63,014 bases of DNA from CAYNFH01 sp964396385. GTDB taxonomy: Bacteria > Armatimonadota > Chthonomonadetes > Chthonomonadales > CAJBBX01. This document shows, piece by piece, positions 41,733-49,665 of the stretch (its first letter is position 1; each line of letters opens with the position of its first letter). The stretch spans positions 1 to 63,014 of the forward strand of contig CAYNFH010000006.1 of NCBI GenBank assembly GCA_964396385.1, given 5' to 3'. A program made the translations under genes and the position numbers. Under the pieces are notes generated by a model. The model searched no databases. It was given only the letters and a program-made list of their open reading frames with translations, and was not told where the DNA came from.

Positions 41733-42685
41733 GTCAGATCATCAGACGAATCGAACGGCAGGCAGGAATCCCGGACCTCAGCGGAGTCCTTGCGGACGGG
41801 ATCGAGGCCGCGGATCTCCATTCCCTGCTGCAGGAGGTGTATCGGAGGCGGTCACGGCGGCGGACGCCCACTGCTGTACGACAGGACTACGAGTCAAGCC
41901 GGTTCGTCCGGCCCGCAAGCACGGACCCCCGACTGCTCCTCGAGTGGGATAGACTGGCGTTCTCCCAGCTACCGGACAGCTTCGAGCCTATAGAGCTCTC
42001 TCCGCTCAGCCCCTTAGCGACGAATGCCGCCGTGGCTATCGTGAGCCAGGACCAGTCCTTGGTTACGGCGCGCAACGTGGAGGTTGTGTCGGATCCCACC
42101 AGCGTTCTCGCCCTGGAGTGTGCGGTCCGCCGGCGAGCGCTGCTTGCGGAGGACGACCGCTCAGGAGCGGCGGTCAAGCTGGCAGCAAGCCACCGGGCGC
42201 TGCGCCCCCAGGCCCATGCGGACCCCCAGATGCTCACGCACTTCCGCCTCTTCTGCCTCTGCACAGCTAGTCGGGACGTGGGCTCCAACCGCTTCGAGTT
42301 GGAGGCGCTGTTGGAGCACCTGGGCTTCTACCTTCGGGCGCTCCAGACCTATGTGCGCGGCGGCTCCGTGCTGCGCGTGACGATCACCGATCTCATCGGG
42401 GACCCTCCACGGCACCAGTGGGAATGCGAAGTAATGGACTCGTTGAGACGCGACTTTCCGGGGGTTGAGTGCGGTTACGATCAGGCGCGTACGACGGGAC
42501 GCGGATACTACCGCGAGGTCTGCTTCCACATAGAGGAGGTCTCGTCTGGCAGCCCCCTGCAGTTGGCGGATGGAGGCGCAGTGGACTGGACAGCCAAGCT
42601 GCTCAGCAACTCAAAGGAGCGTCTCTTCATCAGCGGCATCGGCAGCGAGCGCGTCTGCAGCCTCAGGAATGGTCCAGCGAGGTAA
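41729..42685 (+). CDS. Unrecognised protein, 318 residues
   Basis: Soluble protein with no signal or membrane helix. It has a distinctive conserved-looking core: LLEWDRLAFSQLPDSFEPIELSPLSPLATNAAVAIVSQDQSLVTARNVEVVSDPTSVLALECAVRRR (pieces are spread over about residues 70-135), then ADPQMLTHFRLFCLCTASRD and a C-terminal GRGYYREVCFHI. The pattern of an Arg near strands, VxDPTxxLALE and GRGYY recalls a nucleotide- or ligand-binding fold, but I cannot name a family. Start and stop overlap the neighbouring genes (ATGA and TAATG), so it is translated with them. Confidence 0.7.
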   Translation: MSQIIRRIERQAGIPDLSGVLADGIEAADLHSLLQEVYRRRSRRRTPTAVRQDYESSRFVRPASTDPRLLLEWDRLAFSQLPDSFEPIELSPLSPLATNAAVAIVSQDQSLVTARNVEVVSDPTSVLALECAVRRRALLAEDDRSGAAVKLAASHRALRPQAHADPQMLTHFRLFCLCTASRDVGSNRFELEALLEHLGFYLRALQTYVRGGSVLRVTITDLIGDPPRHQWECEVMDSLRRDFPGVECGYDQARTTGRGYYREVCFHIEEVSSGSPLQLADGGAVDWTAKLLSNSKERLFISGIGSERVCSLRNGPAR

Positions 42686-43452
42686 TGGGATCGCGATTCA
42701 TGCACCTGCTCCTCGGCATCGGATTCCTGTTTCCTACTGTGCAGGCACAAGTCATCCGCTTCTCTGGCTTTGATTGGCAGGTGCGCGGGGCGGGCCTCGG
42801 CGGTCCGGGACCGAACGCCTGGGATCCGGCGAACGTGTGGGTGGACCAGGCCGGAGCGCTGCACCTGAAGATCGCTCCGGTCAAGATCACCTCCGGGCAG
42901 ACGGAGTGGCGTTGCGCGGAGCTCTCCACCACCCGGCGCTTCGGGTTCGGCCGCTTTGAATTCCAGGTGACCGGCCGCATCGATACTCTGGATCGGAACG
43001 TGGTCCTCGGCATCTTCACGTATCCCACTCCGGACGTGGGTAAGGACGGCACGAACGAGATAGACATTGAGTTTGCCCGCTGGGGCAATGCGACGGCGCA
43101 CAACGGCAGCTACACGGTCTATCCCGCGGAGGGCACGGCACCGGCCGATAACCACTACGCCTTCCGCTTTGCCCTGAGCGGAAACACCACAACTCACATG
43201 TTTAACTGGTCCTCCAGCCAGATCTCCTATCGGTCCGTGCATGGGAATCCGACCCCTCGACCCTCAACCCTCAACACTCAACCGCGAGAGATCGCCCGCT
43301 GGCACTACTCTCCCGCCGACCCGCGCCTCATTCCCCAGCAACCAGTTCCGGTCCATATCAACCTGTGGCTCTTCCACGGCCGGCCGCCTGCGGATGGCCG
43401 GCCTGTAGAGATCATCGTCCGCCGGTTCACCTACACGCCGGCAGGAAGGTAA
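42685..43452 (+). CDS. Secreted GH16-like concanavalin-fold glycosidase
   Basis: 255 residues. Start ATG 42685 overlaps the previous stop (TAATG). Signal peptide MHLLLGIGFLFPTVQA. The catalytic signature of GH16 is present at NEIDIEF: nucleophile Glu125, Asp127 and acid/base Glu129. WRCAELSTTRRFGFGRFEFQV and HINLWLFHG are the supporting strands. GH16 enzymes cleave beta-1,3/1,4-glucans, xyloglucan or marine galactans. Residues about 191-200 (TPRPSTLNTQP) are repeat-encoded. Confidence 0.82.
   Translation: MGSRFMHLLLGIGFLFPTVQAQVIRFSGFDWQVRGAGLGGPGPNAWDPANVWVDQAGALHLKIAPVKITSGQTEWRCAELSTTRRFGFGRFEFQVTGRIDTLDRNVVLGIFTYPTPDVGKDGTNEIDIEFARWGNATAHNGSYTVYPAEGTAPADNHYAFRFALSGNTTTHMFNWSSSQISYRSVHGNPTPRPSTLNTQPREIARWHYSPADPRLIPQQPVPVHINLWLFHGRPPADGRPVEIIVRRFTYTPAGR
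43256..43283. repeat. CTCAACC heptamer array inside the GH16-like gene
   Basis: CTCGACC CTCAACC CTCAACA CTCAACC, exactly 4 x 7 bp, in frame, in a surface loop. The complementary unit GGTTGAG occurs at 52059. Confidence 0.8.
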
Positions 43453-43456
43453 GTCC

Positions 43457-43915
43457 GTGAATGCGTTCGAGCCGGATGAGTGGCAGGCGAAGGTGGAGGG
43501 GCGGAGCTGCCCACTCTGCGGTCCTCCCGAGCGGCGCGTCGTGGCGGTGCTGCCCTCCGGCCGCGTGGAGCTGGTGAACGACGAGGACTTCCGGGGCTAC
43601 TGCATCCTGGTCCATCGCAGGCACGTCACGGAGCTGTTCGAGCTGTCCCAGGCGGAGAGGTCGCGGTTCGTGGAGGACGTGACCCTGGTGGCTCGCGTGC
43701 TGGAGGAGCAGCTCCGGCCCGCCAAGATCAACTACGAGGTGCTCGGTAACATCGTCCCGCACCTCCACTGCCACGTCGTCCCGCGCTACCCGGATGATGG
43801 CTACTGGGGCCAGCCAATCTGGTCGCGCCCTTCCAACCGGCTGCGCCTCCTCCCGCTGGAACAGTTTGAATTCCTCGCCCGCTCTCTGGGCGAATCACTT
43901 CTGCGGCTGCGATAG
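43457..43915 (+). CDS. HIT-family hydrolase/transferase
   Basis: 152 residues from GTG 43457. The HIT motif HLHCHVVPR gives His102, His104 and His106. An N-terminal CPLC pair (C18/C21) may bind metal. The family hydrolyses or transfers nucleoside phosphates (Ap4A, AMP-X). It is the last gene of the nitrilase operon and converges with the large lipoprotein gene 5 bp away. Confidence 0.9.
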   Translation: MNAFEPDEWQAKVEGRSCPLCGPPERRVVAVLPSGRVELVNDEDFRGYCILVHRRHVTELFELSQAERSRFVEDVTLVARVLEEQLRPAKINYEVLGNIVPHLHCHVVPRYPDDGYWGQPIWSRPSNRLRLLPLEQFEFLARSLGESLLRLR

Positions 43916-43920
43916 TCACG

Positions 43921-45648
43921 TTAACGTGAGGCCAGTTGGGCGGTGGCCTTGGTGCGGTTGGCGGGCGCGGACTGAGGTGGCGGGACCGTCGGGATCGCGG
44001 TGCGGAGGATGAGGTCCTGGGTCGTGTTCTGCGTGAGCGCCAGGGTAACGATGCCGGACCCCCGGCTATCTTTATAGGCCGAGACGATGTAGCGGGCGGC
44101 CGGCAGGGAGAAGCTGTACTCGCCCTTATCGTTGGTGGTCGCCTGGTGGGCGTAGAGCGGCGCCATGATAGCCGGGTTGTCGAACACCGGGCCGGCGGCG
44201 ACTACCGTGCCGCCCGCAACGGGCGAGGTCTTGCCGCTGGAGTCCGTGGCGAGCACGTGTCCGGAGAGGGTCACGGCGCCGGGCGCGGGATCCAACCCCA
44301 CGTTCAGGCTGGCCTCACTGCCGGCCGATACGTCCACTGTGCCGGACTTCGGCGTGAATCCGTCCGCATAGAAGGCGAGCGTGCGCCGGCCGGCGGTCGC
44401 CTTCAGGCTGTAACGGCCTTGGTCGTCCGTGGTCGCGCCGAGGGCCACGTCTCTCGGAGTCACGAAGACGGCGACCCCGCCCGCAGACCCACCACCGGCT
44501 GGCTGCGCCCCGCCGGAGCCGAGCGGTGGCGGCGCGCCCTGGCCGATGAGAGGCGGTGGCGTGAGCATCACGGTGACCTGCGCGCCCTTAATGGGCGTGC
44601 CGTCCTTGGTGCTCGTAACGATGCCCGTGACCGTGCCTATCCGGGCGTGGTGCGGCTTCAGGGTGAAATCCGCCGAGGCGGCCGCTCCTGCCGCTACGGC
44701 GGCCGACTTCTGGTCAGGATCCAGTCCGGGCCGGATCGCCACGACGTTGTACGTCCCTGCCGCGAGGCCGCCGAGCGTGTAGGTGCCCTTCTCATCTGTG
44801 AAGGCGAAGTAGTCCTTTACCGGCGTCGCAGCGGCCTCGGTCGGATAGATCTGCATGAGCGCGCCTCCGTCGCCTACGGCCATGGCCGGGAGGGGCTGCA
44901 CCGGCGCAGGCTGCGCGCTCGGAGCAGCGTGGATCAGCACGCCGGAAAGCGGGGCGGTCGTACCGTCATCCGACTGCACGCTCACGGTTCCGGAGACGGA
45001 GCCTTTGGTGCTGGGGTCGGAAGGGGAGAGTGCGACGTCCCCCGCGGCAGTGCTTCCGCCGCTCACCCGGATAAAGCGGGCAAGCGGGTCGAATCCGGCG
45101 CTGGAGACACCGACCAGGTACGCGCCCAAGGGCAGGCCGGAAACGGTGTAGCTGCCGTTGGCATCCGTGTGCGTGGTCCGTACCGGCAGGGGCTGCGCGT
45201 CCGCCGGGGCGGTGGTAACGAATTGGACCACGGTCACCAGCGCGTTCTGTACCGGCTGGTGGGTGGTGGAAGAGGTGACGAGCCCGCTCACCTGGCCCGC
45301 GTCGCCCAGGACCAGGTCGCCCACGCTGGTCTCCGTGCCCTTGGCCACCTGCGCGACCAGGGCTGCGGCCCCGTGGGAGGAGCTGGCGACCAGTGTGTGG
45401 AGGCCCACCGGCACGCTGTCCAGGGTGAACTTGCCGTCCGCGCCTGCGGTGGCGCTCAGGCCGGTACCGTCCACGCTCACGGTCACCGCGTCCGTCGCGG
45501 CGCGGCTCACGCTCTGGTCCACGCGTCCGGTGATGCGGCCGGTATCGCCCGCGCTGGAGGAGGACCCGCCTCCGCCACCGCAGCCGGCCAACCCAATCAG
45601 CAGGGCCGCTGCCATCAGCCCCAGAATAAGTACGTTGACGCGCCGCAT
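43921..45648 (-). CDS. Lipoprotein with repeated carboxypeptidase-regulatory-like beta domains
   Basis: 575 residues. Signal and lipobox are clear: LLIGLAGCGGGGGSSSSAGD, Cys near 23. About five CarboxypepD_reg-like/SpaA-like seven-strand domains follow, each with a G-x-V...P-x-x-x-A-x-V start and a GxYxLxxLPxGxY end (for example DGKFTLDSVPVGLHTLVA, NGSYTVSGLPLGAYLVGV, KGTYTLGGLAAGTYNVVA, QGRYSLKATAGRRTLAFY, KGEYSFSLPAARYIVSAY). A surface-anchored extended adhesion or binding rod is likely. A Gly/Pro-rich linker lies near 345-385. Confidence 0.85.
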   Translation of the reverse strand: MRRVNVLILGLMAAALLIGLAGCGGGGGSSSSAGDTGRITGRVDQSVSRAATDAVTVSVDGTGLSATAGADGKFTLDSVPVGLHTLVASSSHGAAALVAQVAKGTETSVGDLVLGDAGQVSGLVTSSTTHQPVQNALVTVVQFVTTAPADAQPLPVRTTHTDANGSYTVSGLPLGAYLVGVSSAGFDPLARFIRVSGGSTAAGDVALSPSDPSTKGSVSGTVSVQSDDGTTAPLSGVLIHAAPSAQPAPVQPLPAMAVGDGGALMQIYPTEAAATPVKDYFAFTDEKGTYTLGGLAAGTYNVVAIRPGLDPDQKSAAVAAGAAASADFTLKPHHARIGTVTGIVTSTKDGTPIKGAQVTVMLTPPPLIGQGAPPPLGSGGAQPAGGGSAGGVAVFVTPRDVALGATTDDQGRYSLKATAGRRTLAFYADGFTPKSGTVDVSAGSEASLNVGLDPAPGAVTLSGHVLATDSSGKTSPVAGGTVVAAGPVFDNPAIMAPLYAHQATTNDKGEYSFSLPAARYIVSAYKDSRGSGIVTLALTQNTTQDLILRTAIPTVPPPQSAPANRTKATAQLASR

Positions 45649-45750
45649 GATCCACTCCCTGCCGGCCGACTCATGACCGCGCGCCCGATTGTAGCATGGG
45701 GCACCGGGCGCGTCAATGAGGGCTGCCGAAGCGGAAGAGAATTGGCGGAA

Positions 45751-46413
45751 GTGAGTGAATTGGGGCAGATAGTCGTTCTCAATGGTACTCCACGGTCCGG
45801 GAAGTCCAGCATTGTGGCGGCCATCCAGGAGACATTTGAGGGCGTCTGGATCAACCTGGGGGTAGACCGGTATATGCAGATGACGCCGAAGAGGTATCTA
45901 CCGGGAATCGGGCTGCGGCCGGGGGGAGAGCAGCCGGACCTGGAGCCGCTCATTGCCCGCATGTACGCCGCCCTGTACGAGAGTATGGCCGCCCACAGCC
46001 GGCTGGGGCTGAACGTGGTGGCCGACGTGGACCACCATGATGCCTACTCCGGGCCGCTCGGCATCCTCCCGGACTGCGCCCGCCGCCTGGAGGGCCTGCC
46101 CGCCCTGTTCGTCGGCATCCGCTGCCCGATTGCGGTGATCATGGAGCGCCGCCGCTCCACCGGCTGGAATCAAGACCTGCCGGAGGATGCTCCACCGCCC
46201 CCGCCGGTCCTCCGCTGGCAGGAGGAGGTCCACAATCACGGTATCTACGACCTGGAGGTGGACACCTCCCTCCTCACGCCCGAGCAGTGCGCCGAAGCCA
46301 TCCATTGGCACCTCGCCGAAGGCCCTCCTCCCACCGCTTTCCAGCAACTTGGAACGACGCTGCCGGATGCCTCACGCAAAGACGCAAAGAGCGCAAAGAA
46401 GGCCGAACCCTAG
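45751..46413 (+). CDS. Chloramphenicol-phosphotransferase-like P-loop kinase
   Basis: 220 residues from GTG 45751 (MSELGQIVVLNGTPRSGKSS). The Walker A GTPRSGKSS, the sequence GVWINLGVDRYMQMTPKRYLPGIGLRPGG and the FVGIRCPIAVIMERR segment match CPT-like O-phosphotransferases; many members are uncharacterised and not resistance genes. The last ~14 codons (DASRKDAKSAKKAEP) are encoded by CGCAAAGA repeat units, so the repeat has extended or replaced the C-terminus. The upstream frame to 43936 is antisense to the lipoprotein gene and is not coding. Confidence 0.82.
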   Translation: MSELGQIVVLNGTPRSGKSSIVAAIQETFEGVWINLGVDRYMQMTPKRYLPGIGLRPGGEQPDLEPLIARMYAALYESMAAHSRLGLNVVADVDHHDAYSGPLGILPDCARRLEGLPALFVGIRCPIAVIMERRRSTGWNQDLPEDAPPPPPVLRWQEEVHNHGIYDLEVDTSLLTPEQCAEAIHWHLAEGPPPTAFQQLGTTLPDASRKDAKSAKKAEP

Positions 46414-46529
46414 CCGGGTTCCGTGGGCAGAAAGCATTTAGTACGGTTCCGGTTTGGCGCCGCAAGGTTCCAGCTCCTGGCATATCAATTAAGTCCAAGA
46501 CTCCCTTTGCGCCTTTGCGTCTTTGCGTG
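46373..46529. repeat. Inverted CGCAAAGA / TTTGCGTC octamer pair between convergent genes
   Basis: Left: CTCACGCAAAGACGCAAAGA... (units from 46375), inside the 3' end of the kinase gene. Right: TTTGCGCC TTTGCGTC TTTGCGTG (46506-46529), next to the MFS stop. The arms share a 19-bp inverted match. They could form a bidirectional terminator-like hairpin. Confidence 0.75.
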
Positions 46530-46541
46530 AGACTCCGGTTC

Positions 46542-47807
46542 TTACTCTCCGTGCGGTTTTGCCAGCCAGGCGGCGGTAAGGCCGCAGGCCGCCGCGAAGC
46601 TGAGCCAGAGACCCGGCATGGCGCGGTTCCCGGTAGCGTGAATAAGATGGGTGCAGATGGCCGGCGTGAACCCTCCGAACAGGGCGGTAGCCAGGCTGTA
46701 GGCCAGCGAGAACCCGGATGTCCGCACGTGCGCCGGCATGATCTCCGTGAGGTAGACCACCATCGCCCCGTTGTAGCTGCCGTACAGGAAGGACAGCCAG
46801 AGCTCCACCATCAGCAGCCGCGCGAAGGAGGGCGCGTGCACCAGCCACACCATGGCTGGAAAGGCGGTGACCAGCGCCGCCGTTGTACAGGCCAGGAGCA
46901 GCGGCCGGCGCCCGATACGATCTGATACGGCCCCCATCACCGGCAGCCAGACCAGGTTGGACAGCCCCACGCAAAGCGTTACGACAAAGGTATCCCGGCT
47001 CGCCAGGTGGAGGGCGGTCTTGCCGAAGGTGGGCGTATAGGCGGTGATGGTGTAGAAGGAGACGGTGGTCATGGTGACCATGAGGGTGCCGATCAGCACC
47101 GCCCTCCAGTTGCGCGTCACGGTGCGCAGGATCTCCGCCGTCCCCGGATGTTCTCTGCGCGCCAGGAACGCGTCCGTCTCCAGCAGCGACTGCCGGAGCA
47201 GGAATAAGAACGGCAGGATGGCGCAGCCGAACAGCAGCGGCACGCGCCACCCCCAGCGCGCCATCTGGTCCGGGCTGAGGTTGGCTGTGAGCAGCACCCC
47301 GAGCAGCGCGGCGACGATAACCGCTACCTGCTGGCTGGCGGACTGCCAGCTCACGTAGAAGCCCTTGTGGCCCCGCGGCGCGATCTCCGACAGGTAGACG
47401 GAGACGCCGCCCAGCTCCACCCCCGCCGAGAACCCCTGAAGCAGTCTCCCCAGCACCACGAGGAGGGGCGCGAGCAGCCCGATGAGCGCATAGCTCGGTG
47501 TGAGCGCCACCGACACCGTTCCGATGGACATTAGCCCCAGGGTGAGCAACAGGCCGGTGCGCCGGCCCACACGGTCAATGTAGCTCCCGAGCACAAGCGC
47601 GCCCAGCGGCCGCATGAGGTACCCCGCCCCGTAGGTCATGAGGGCGTCCATGAGCGAGGCGTAGGAGCTCCGGTTGGGGAAGAACGCGCGCGAGATGGCG
47701 GTGGCGTAATAGCCGAAGACCATGAAGTCGTACATCTCCAGGAAGTTGCCGCTGGAGATGCGGATGACACTGCGGACCCGCGATTCACGGTCATTCTGCA
47801 TGGGCAT
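46542..47807 (-). CDS. MFS transporter, metabolite:H+ symporter (MHS) type
   Basis: 421 residues, 12 helices. The N-terminus SSGNFLEMYDFMVFGYYATAISRAFFP and the loop DRVGRRTGLLLTLGLMSIGT are typical of the MHS group (citrate, tricarballylate, alpha-ketoglutarate). GRLLQGFSAGVELGGVSVYLSE is the helix 4-5 signature. A carboxylic acid is the likely substrate. It is divergent from the molybdenum hydroxylase operon, whose product acids it could move; that link is inference. Confidence 0.85.
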   Translation of the reverse strand: MPMQNDRESRVRSVIRISSGNFLEMYDFMVFGYYATAISRAFFPNRSSYASLMDALMTYGAGYLMRPLGALVLGSYIDRVGRRTGLLLTLGLMSIGTVSVALTPSYALIGLLAPLLVVLGRLLQGFSAGVELGGVSVYLSEIAPRGHKGFYVSWQSASQQVAVIVAALLGVLLTANLSPDQMARWGWRVPLLFGCAILPFLFLLRQSLLETDAFLARREHPGTAEILRTVTRNWRAVLIGTLMVTMTTVSFYTITAYTPTFGKTALHLASRDTFVVTLCVGLSNLVWLPVMGAVSDRIGRRPLLLACTTAALVTAFPAMVWLVHAPSFARLLMVELWLSFLYGSYNGAMVVYLTEIMPAHVRTSGFSLAYSLATALFGGFTPAICTHLIHATGNRAMPGLWLSFAAACGLTAAWLAKPHGE

Positions 47808-47902
47808 CTGCTTTGGAACGAATCCCGCTCTGGAGCGTATCTCAGCGAATATCGTTGCGCCGGGCGGACACGGTCGGCGCGGACTAAGAGCGTGTATGCC
47901 CT

Positions 47903-48598
47903 ATGGAACCTGAAGAGTACCCGGGCCCGCCCGCCGACCCCGAGCGGCCCCCCGGCAGCGCCGGAATCTCCCGCCGTACTTTTCTGGAAGGCACCGCCGC
48001 CGCGGGCGTAGGGATGGCGATGGCGCCCCTGCTGTCGGATGAACGCTCCGCGTTGGCCTCCCCCTCACAGGGGGAGGTGGCCGGAGGCCGGAGGGGGCCG
48101 GCCCAGAACCCGGACGTCCCACCCGTTGAGATCACGCTTAACGTCAACGGCGCGGACCATACCTTCACGGCCGAGCCGCGCGTCACACTGCTGGATGCGC
48201 TGCGGGAGCGCCTCCACCTCACCGGCACCAAGAAGGGCTGCGACCTGGGTCAGTGCGGCGCCTGCACGGTGCACATCAATGGTCGCCCAACCCTCTCCTG
48301 CCTCGCACTGGCTCTGATGCATCAGGGCGAGCGCATCACCACCATCGAGGGGCTCGCCGATGGCGGAAACCTCCATCCGGTACAGGCCGCCTTCATCGAG
48401 CATGACGGCTTCCAGTGCGGCTACTGTACCCCGGGCCAGATCATGTCCGCCGCCGCGCTGATTGAGGAGGGCCACGCGCAGACGCCGGAGGAGATCCGGG
48501 AGCTGATGAGCGGCAACATCTGCCGGTGCGGGGCCTACGCCGGCATTGTCGCCGCCGTGCAGCAGGCTCTGGAGGCGAAGCGGCATGCTGCCCTTTGA
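47903..48598 (+). CDS. Tat-exported [2Fe-2S] subunit of a molybdenum hydroxylase (PaoA/YagT-like)
   Basis: 231 residues. Twin-arginine signal SRRTFLEGTAAAGVGMAMA. The plant-type cluster is GCDLGQCGACTV plus the upstream and downstream Cys; the second cluster is CGYCTPGQ...CRCGAY. This is the small subunit of the xanthine oxidase family; an exported small subunit is the hallmark of periplasmic PaoABC (YagTSR) aldehyde oxidoreductase. The segment after the signal (ASPSQGEVAGGRRGPAQNP) is encoded by a palindromic CCCCCTCACAGGGGG-type sequence. It overlaps the next gene by 14 bp. Confidence 0.88.
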   Translation: MEPEEYPGPPADPERPPGSAGISRRTFLEGTAAAGVGMAMAPLLSDERSALASPSQGEVAGGRRGPAQNPDVPPVEITLNVNGADHTFTAEPRVTLLDALRERLHLTGTKKGCDLGQCGACTVHINGRPTLSCLALALMHQGERITTIEGLADGGNLHPVQAAFIEHDGFQCGYCTPGQIMSAAALIEEGHAQTPEEIRELMSGNICRCGAYAGIVAAVQQALEAKRHAAL

Positions 48599-49562
48599 CT
48601 ACACCCGCGCGCAGGAGGTGCAGGACGCCGTCGCGGGGCATGACGCCAGGTCCGCCTACCTGGCGGGCGGAACGAACCAGCTCGACCTGATGAAGCTGCA
48701 CGTCCATACGCCCGCCCACCTCATCGACATCAACGGCCTGCCGCTGGCGCAGATCGAGGAGCGCGGCGACGGCGTGCGCATCGGCGCGCTGGTCCGTAAC
48801 AGCGACCTGGCCTACCACCCGCTCATCAAGCAGCGATACCCGGTACTCTCCCAGGCGCTGCTGGCGGGGGCCAGCCCGCAGCTCCGCAACATGGCCACCG
48901 TGGGCGGGAACATCATGCAGCGCACCCGCTGCTCCTACTTCCGCGATACGGCCCTGCCCTGCAACAAGCGGGAGCCGGGGACCGGCTGCTCCGCCATCGA
49001 CGGGTACAACCGGATGCACGCGGTGCTCGGTACCAGCCCGCACTGTATCGCCGTGATGCCCTCCGACATGTGCGTGGCGCTGTATGCGCTGGACGCCGTG
49101 GTGCAGACGCGAGGCCCCCAGGACGAGCGGACTATCCCGCTGGTCGACTTCCATAGGATGCCCGGCGACCATCCGGAGCGCGACACGGTCCTGGAGCCCG
49201 GCGAGCTCATTACATACGTGGACCTGCCCGCCCTGCCGTTTGCCGCCCGCTCCCGCTACCTAAAGGTACGGGACCGCGCGTCCTATGCCTTCGCGCTGGT
49301 CTCCGTGGCCGCCGCACTGGACGTGGAGAACGGCGACATCCGCGCGGCGCGGCTGGCGCTGGGCGGCGTGGGCACCAAGCCCTGGCGCGCGGTGGACGCC
49401 GAGAAGGCGCTGGTTGGCCGCCCGGCAGCCGAGGAGACCTACCGCGCCGCGGCGGACATCGCGATGCGGGGCGCGAGGCCGTTCAAGTACAACGCGTTCA
49501 AGGTTGAGATGGCCCGTCGCGCCATCGTTAGGACACTCTCTACCGTTGGAGCGATGACATGA
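48585..49562 (+). CDS. FAD-binding subunit with extra [4Fe-4S] site (PaoB/YagS-like)
   Basis: 325 residues from ATG 48585, overlapping the small-subunit gene. The FAD motifs are AYLAGGTNQLDLMK and GASPQLRNMATVGGNI. A Cys-rich insertion TRCSYFRDTALPCNKREPGTGC corresponds to the [4Fe-4S] site found in PaoB and 4-hydroxybenzoyl-CoA reductase. The subunit passes electrons from the iron-sulfur subunit to FAD. Separated from the large-subunit gene by a repeat element. Confidence 0.88.
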   Translation: MLPFDYTRAQEVQDAVAGHDARSAYLAGGTNQLDLMKLHVHTPAHLIDINGLPLAQIEERGDGVRIGALVRNSDLAYHPLIKQRYPVLSQALLAGASPQLRNMATVGGNIMQRTRCSYFRDTALPCNKREPGTGCSAIDGYNRMHAVLGTSPHCIAVMPSDMCVALYALDAVVQTRGPQDERTIPLVDFHRMPGDHPERDTVLEPGELITYVDLPALPFAARSRYLKVRDRASYAFALVSVAAALDVENGDIRAARLALGGVGTKPWRAVDAEKALVGRPAAEETYRAAADIAMRGARPFKYNAFKVEMARRAIVRTLSTVGAMT

Positions 49563-49579
49563 AGCACCAAGCGGTAAAA

Positions 49580-49648
49580 GACGGGAGACGGGGGACGGGT
49601 GACGGATTCCGGATTCCGTCCGTCCACCGTCCTCCGTCCTTGGTCTCC
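49580..49648. repeat. Inverted heptamer element with CCGGATTCCG core
   Basis: GACGGGA GACGGGG GACGGGT GACGGAT (49580-49607, 4 x 7), core CCGGATTCCG (49609-49618), then CCGTCC-type heptamers CCGTCCACCGTCCTCCGTCC (49622-49641). GACGG on the left and CCGTC on the right are complementary. It fills the gap between the FAD and Mo subunit genes, 18 bp before the large-subunit start. Confidence 0.75.
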
Positions 49649-49665
49649 TCCAAAGGAGGACCAGC

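Noticed and set aside
43936..45750. N-terminal extension of the CPT-like kinase
   Set aside because: The open frame runs antisense through the lipoprotein gene; kinase homology begins only at GTG 45751.
45751..46413. Antibiotic resistance call for the CPT-like kinase
   Set aside because: The family is broad and most members are not resistance enzymes; nothing in the context supports resistance.
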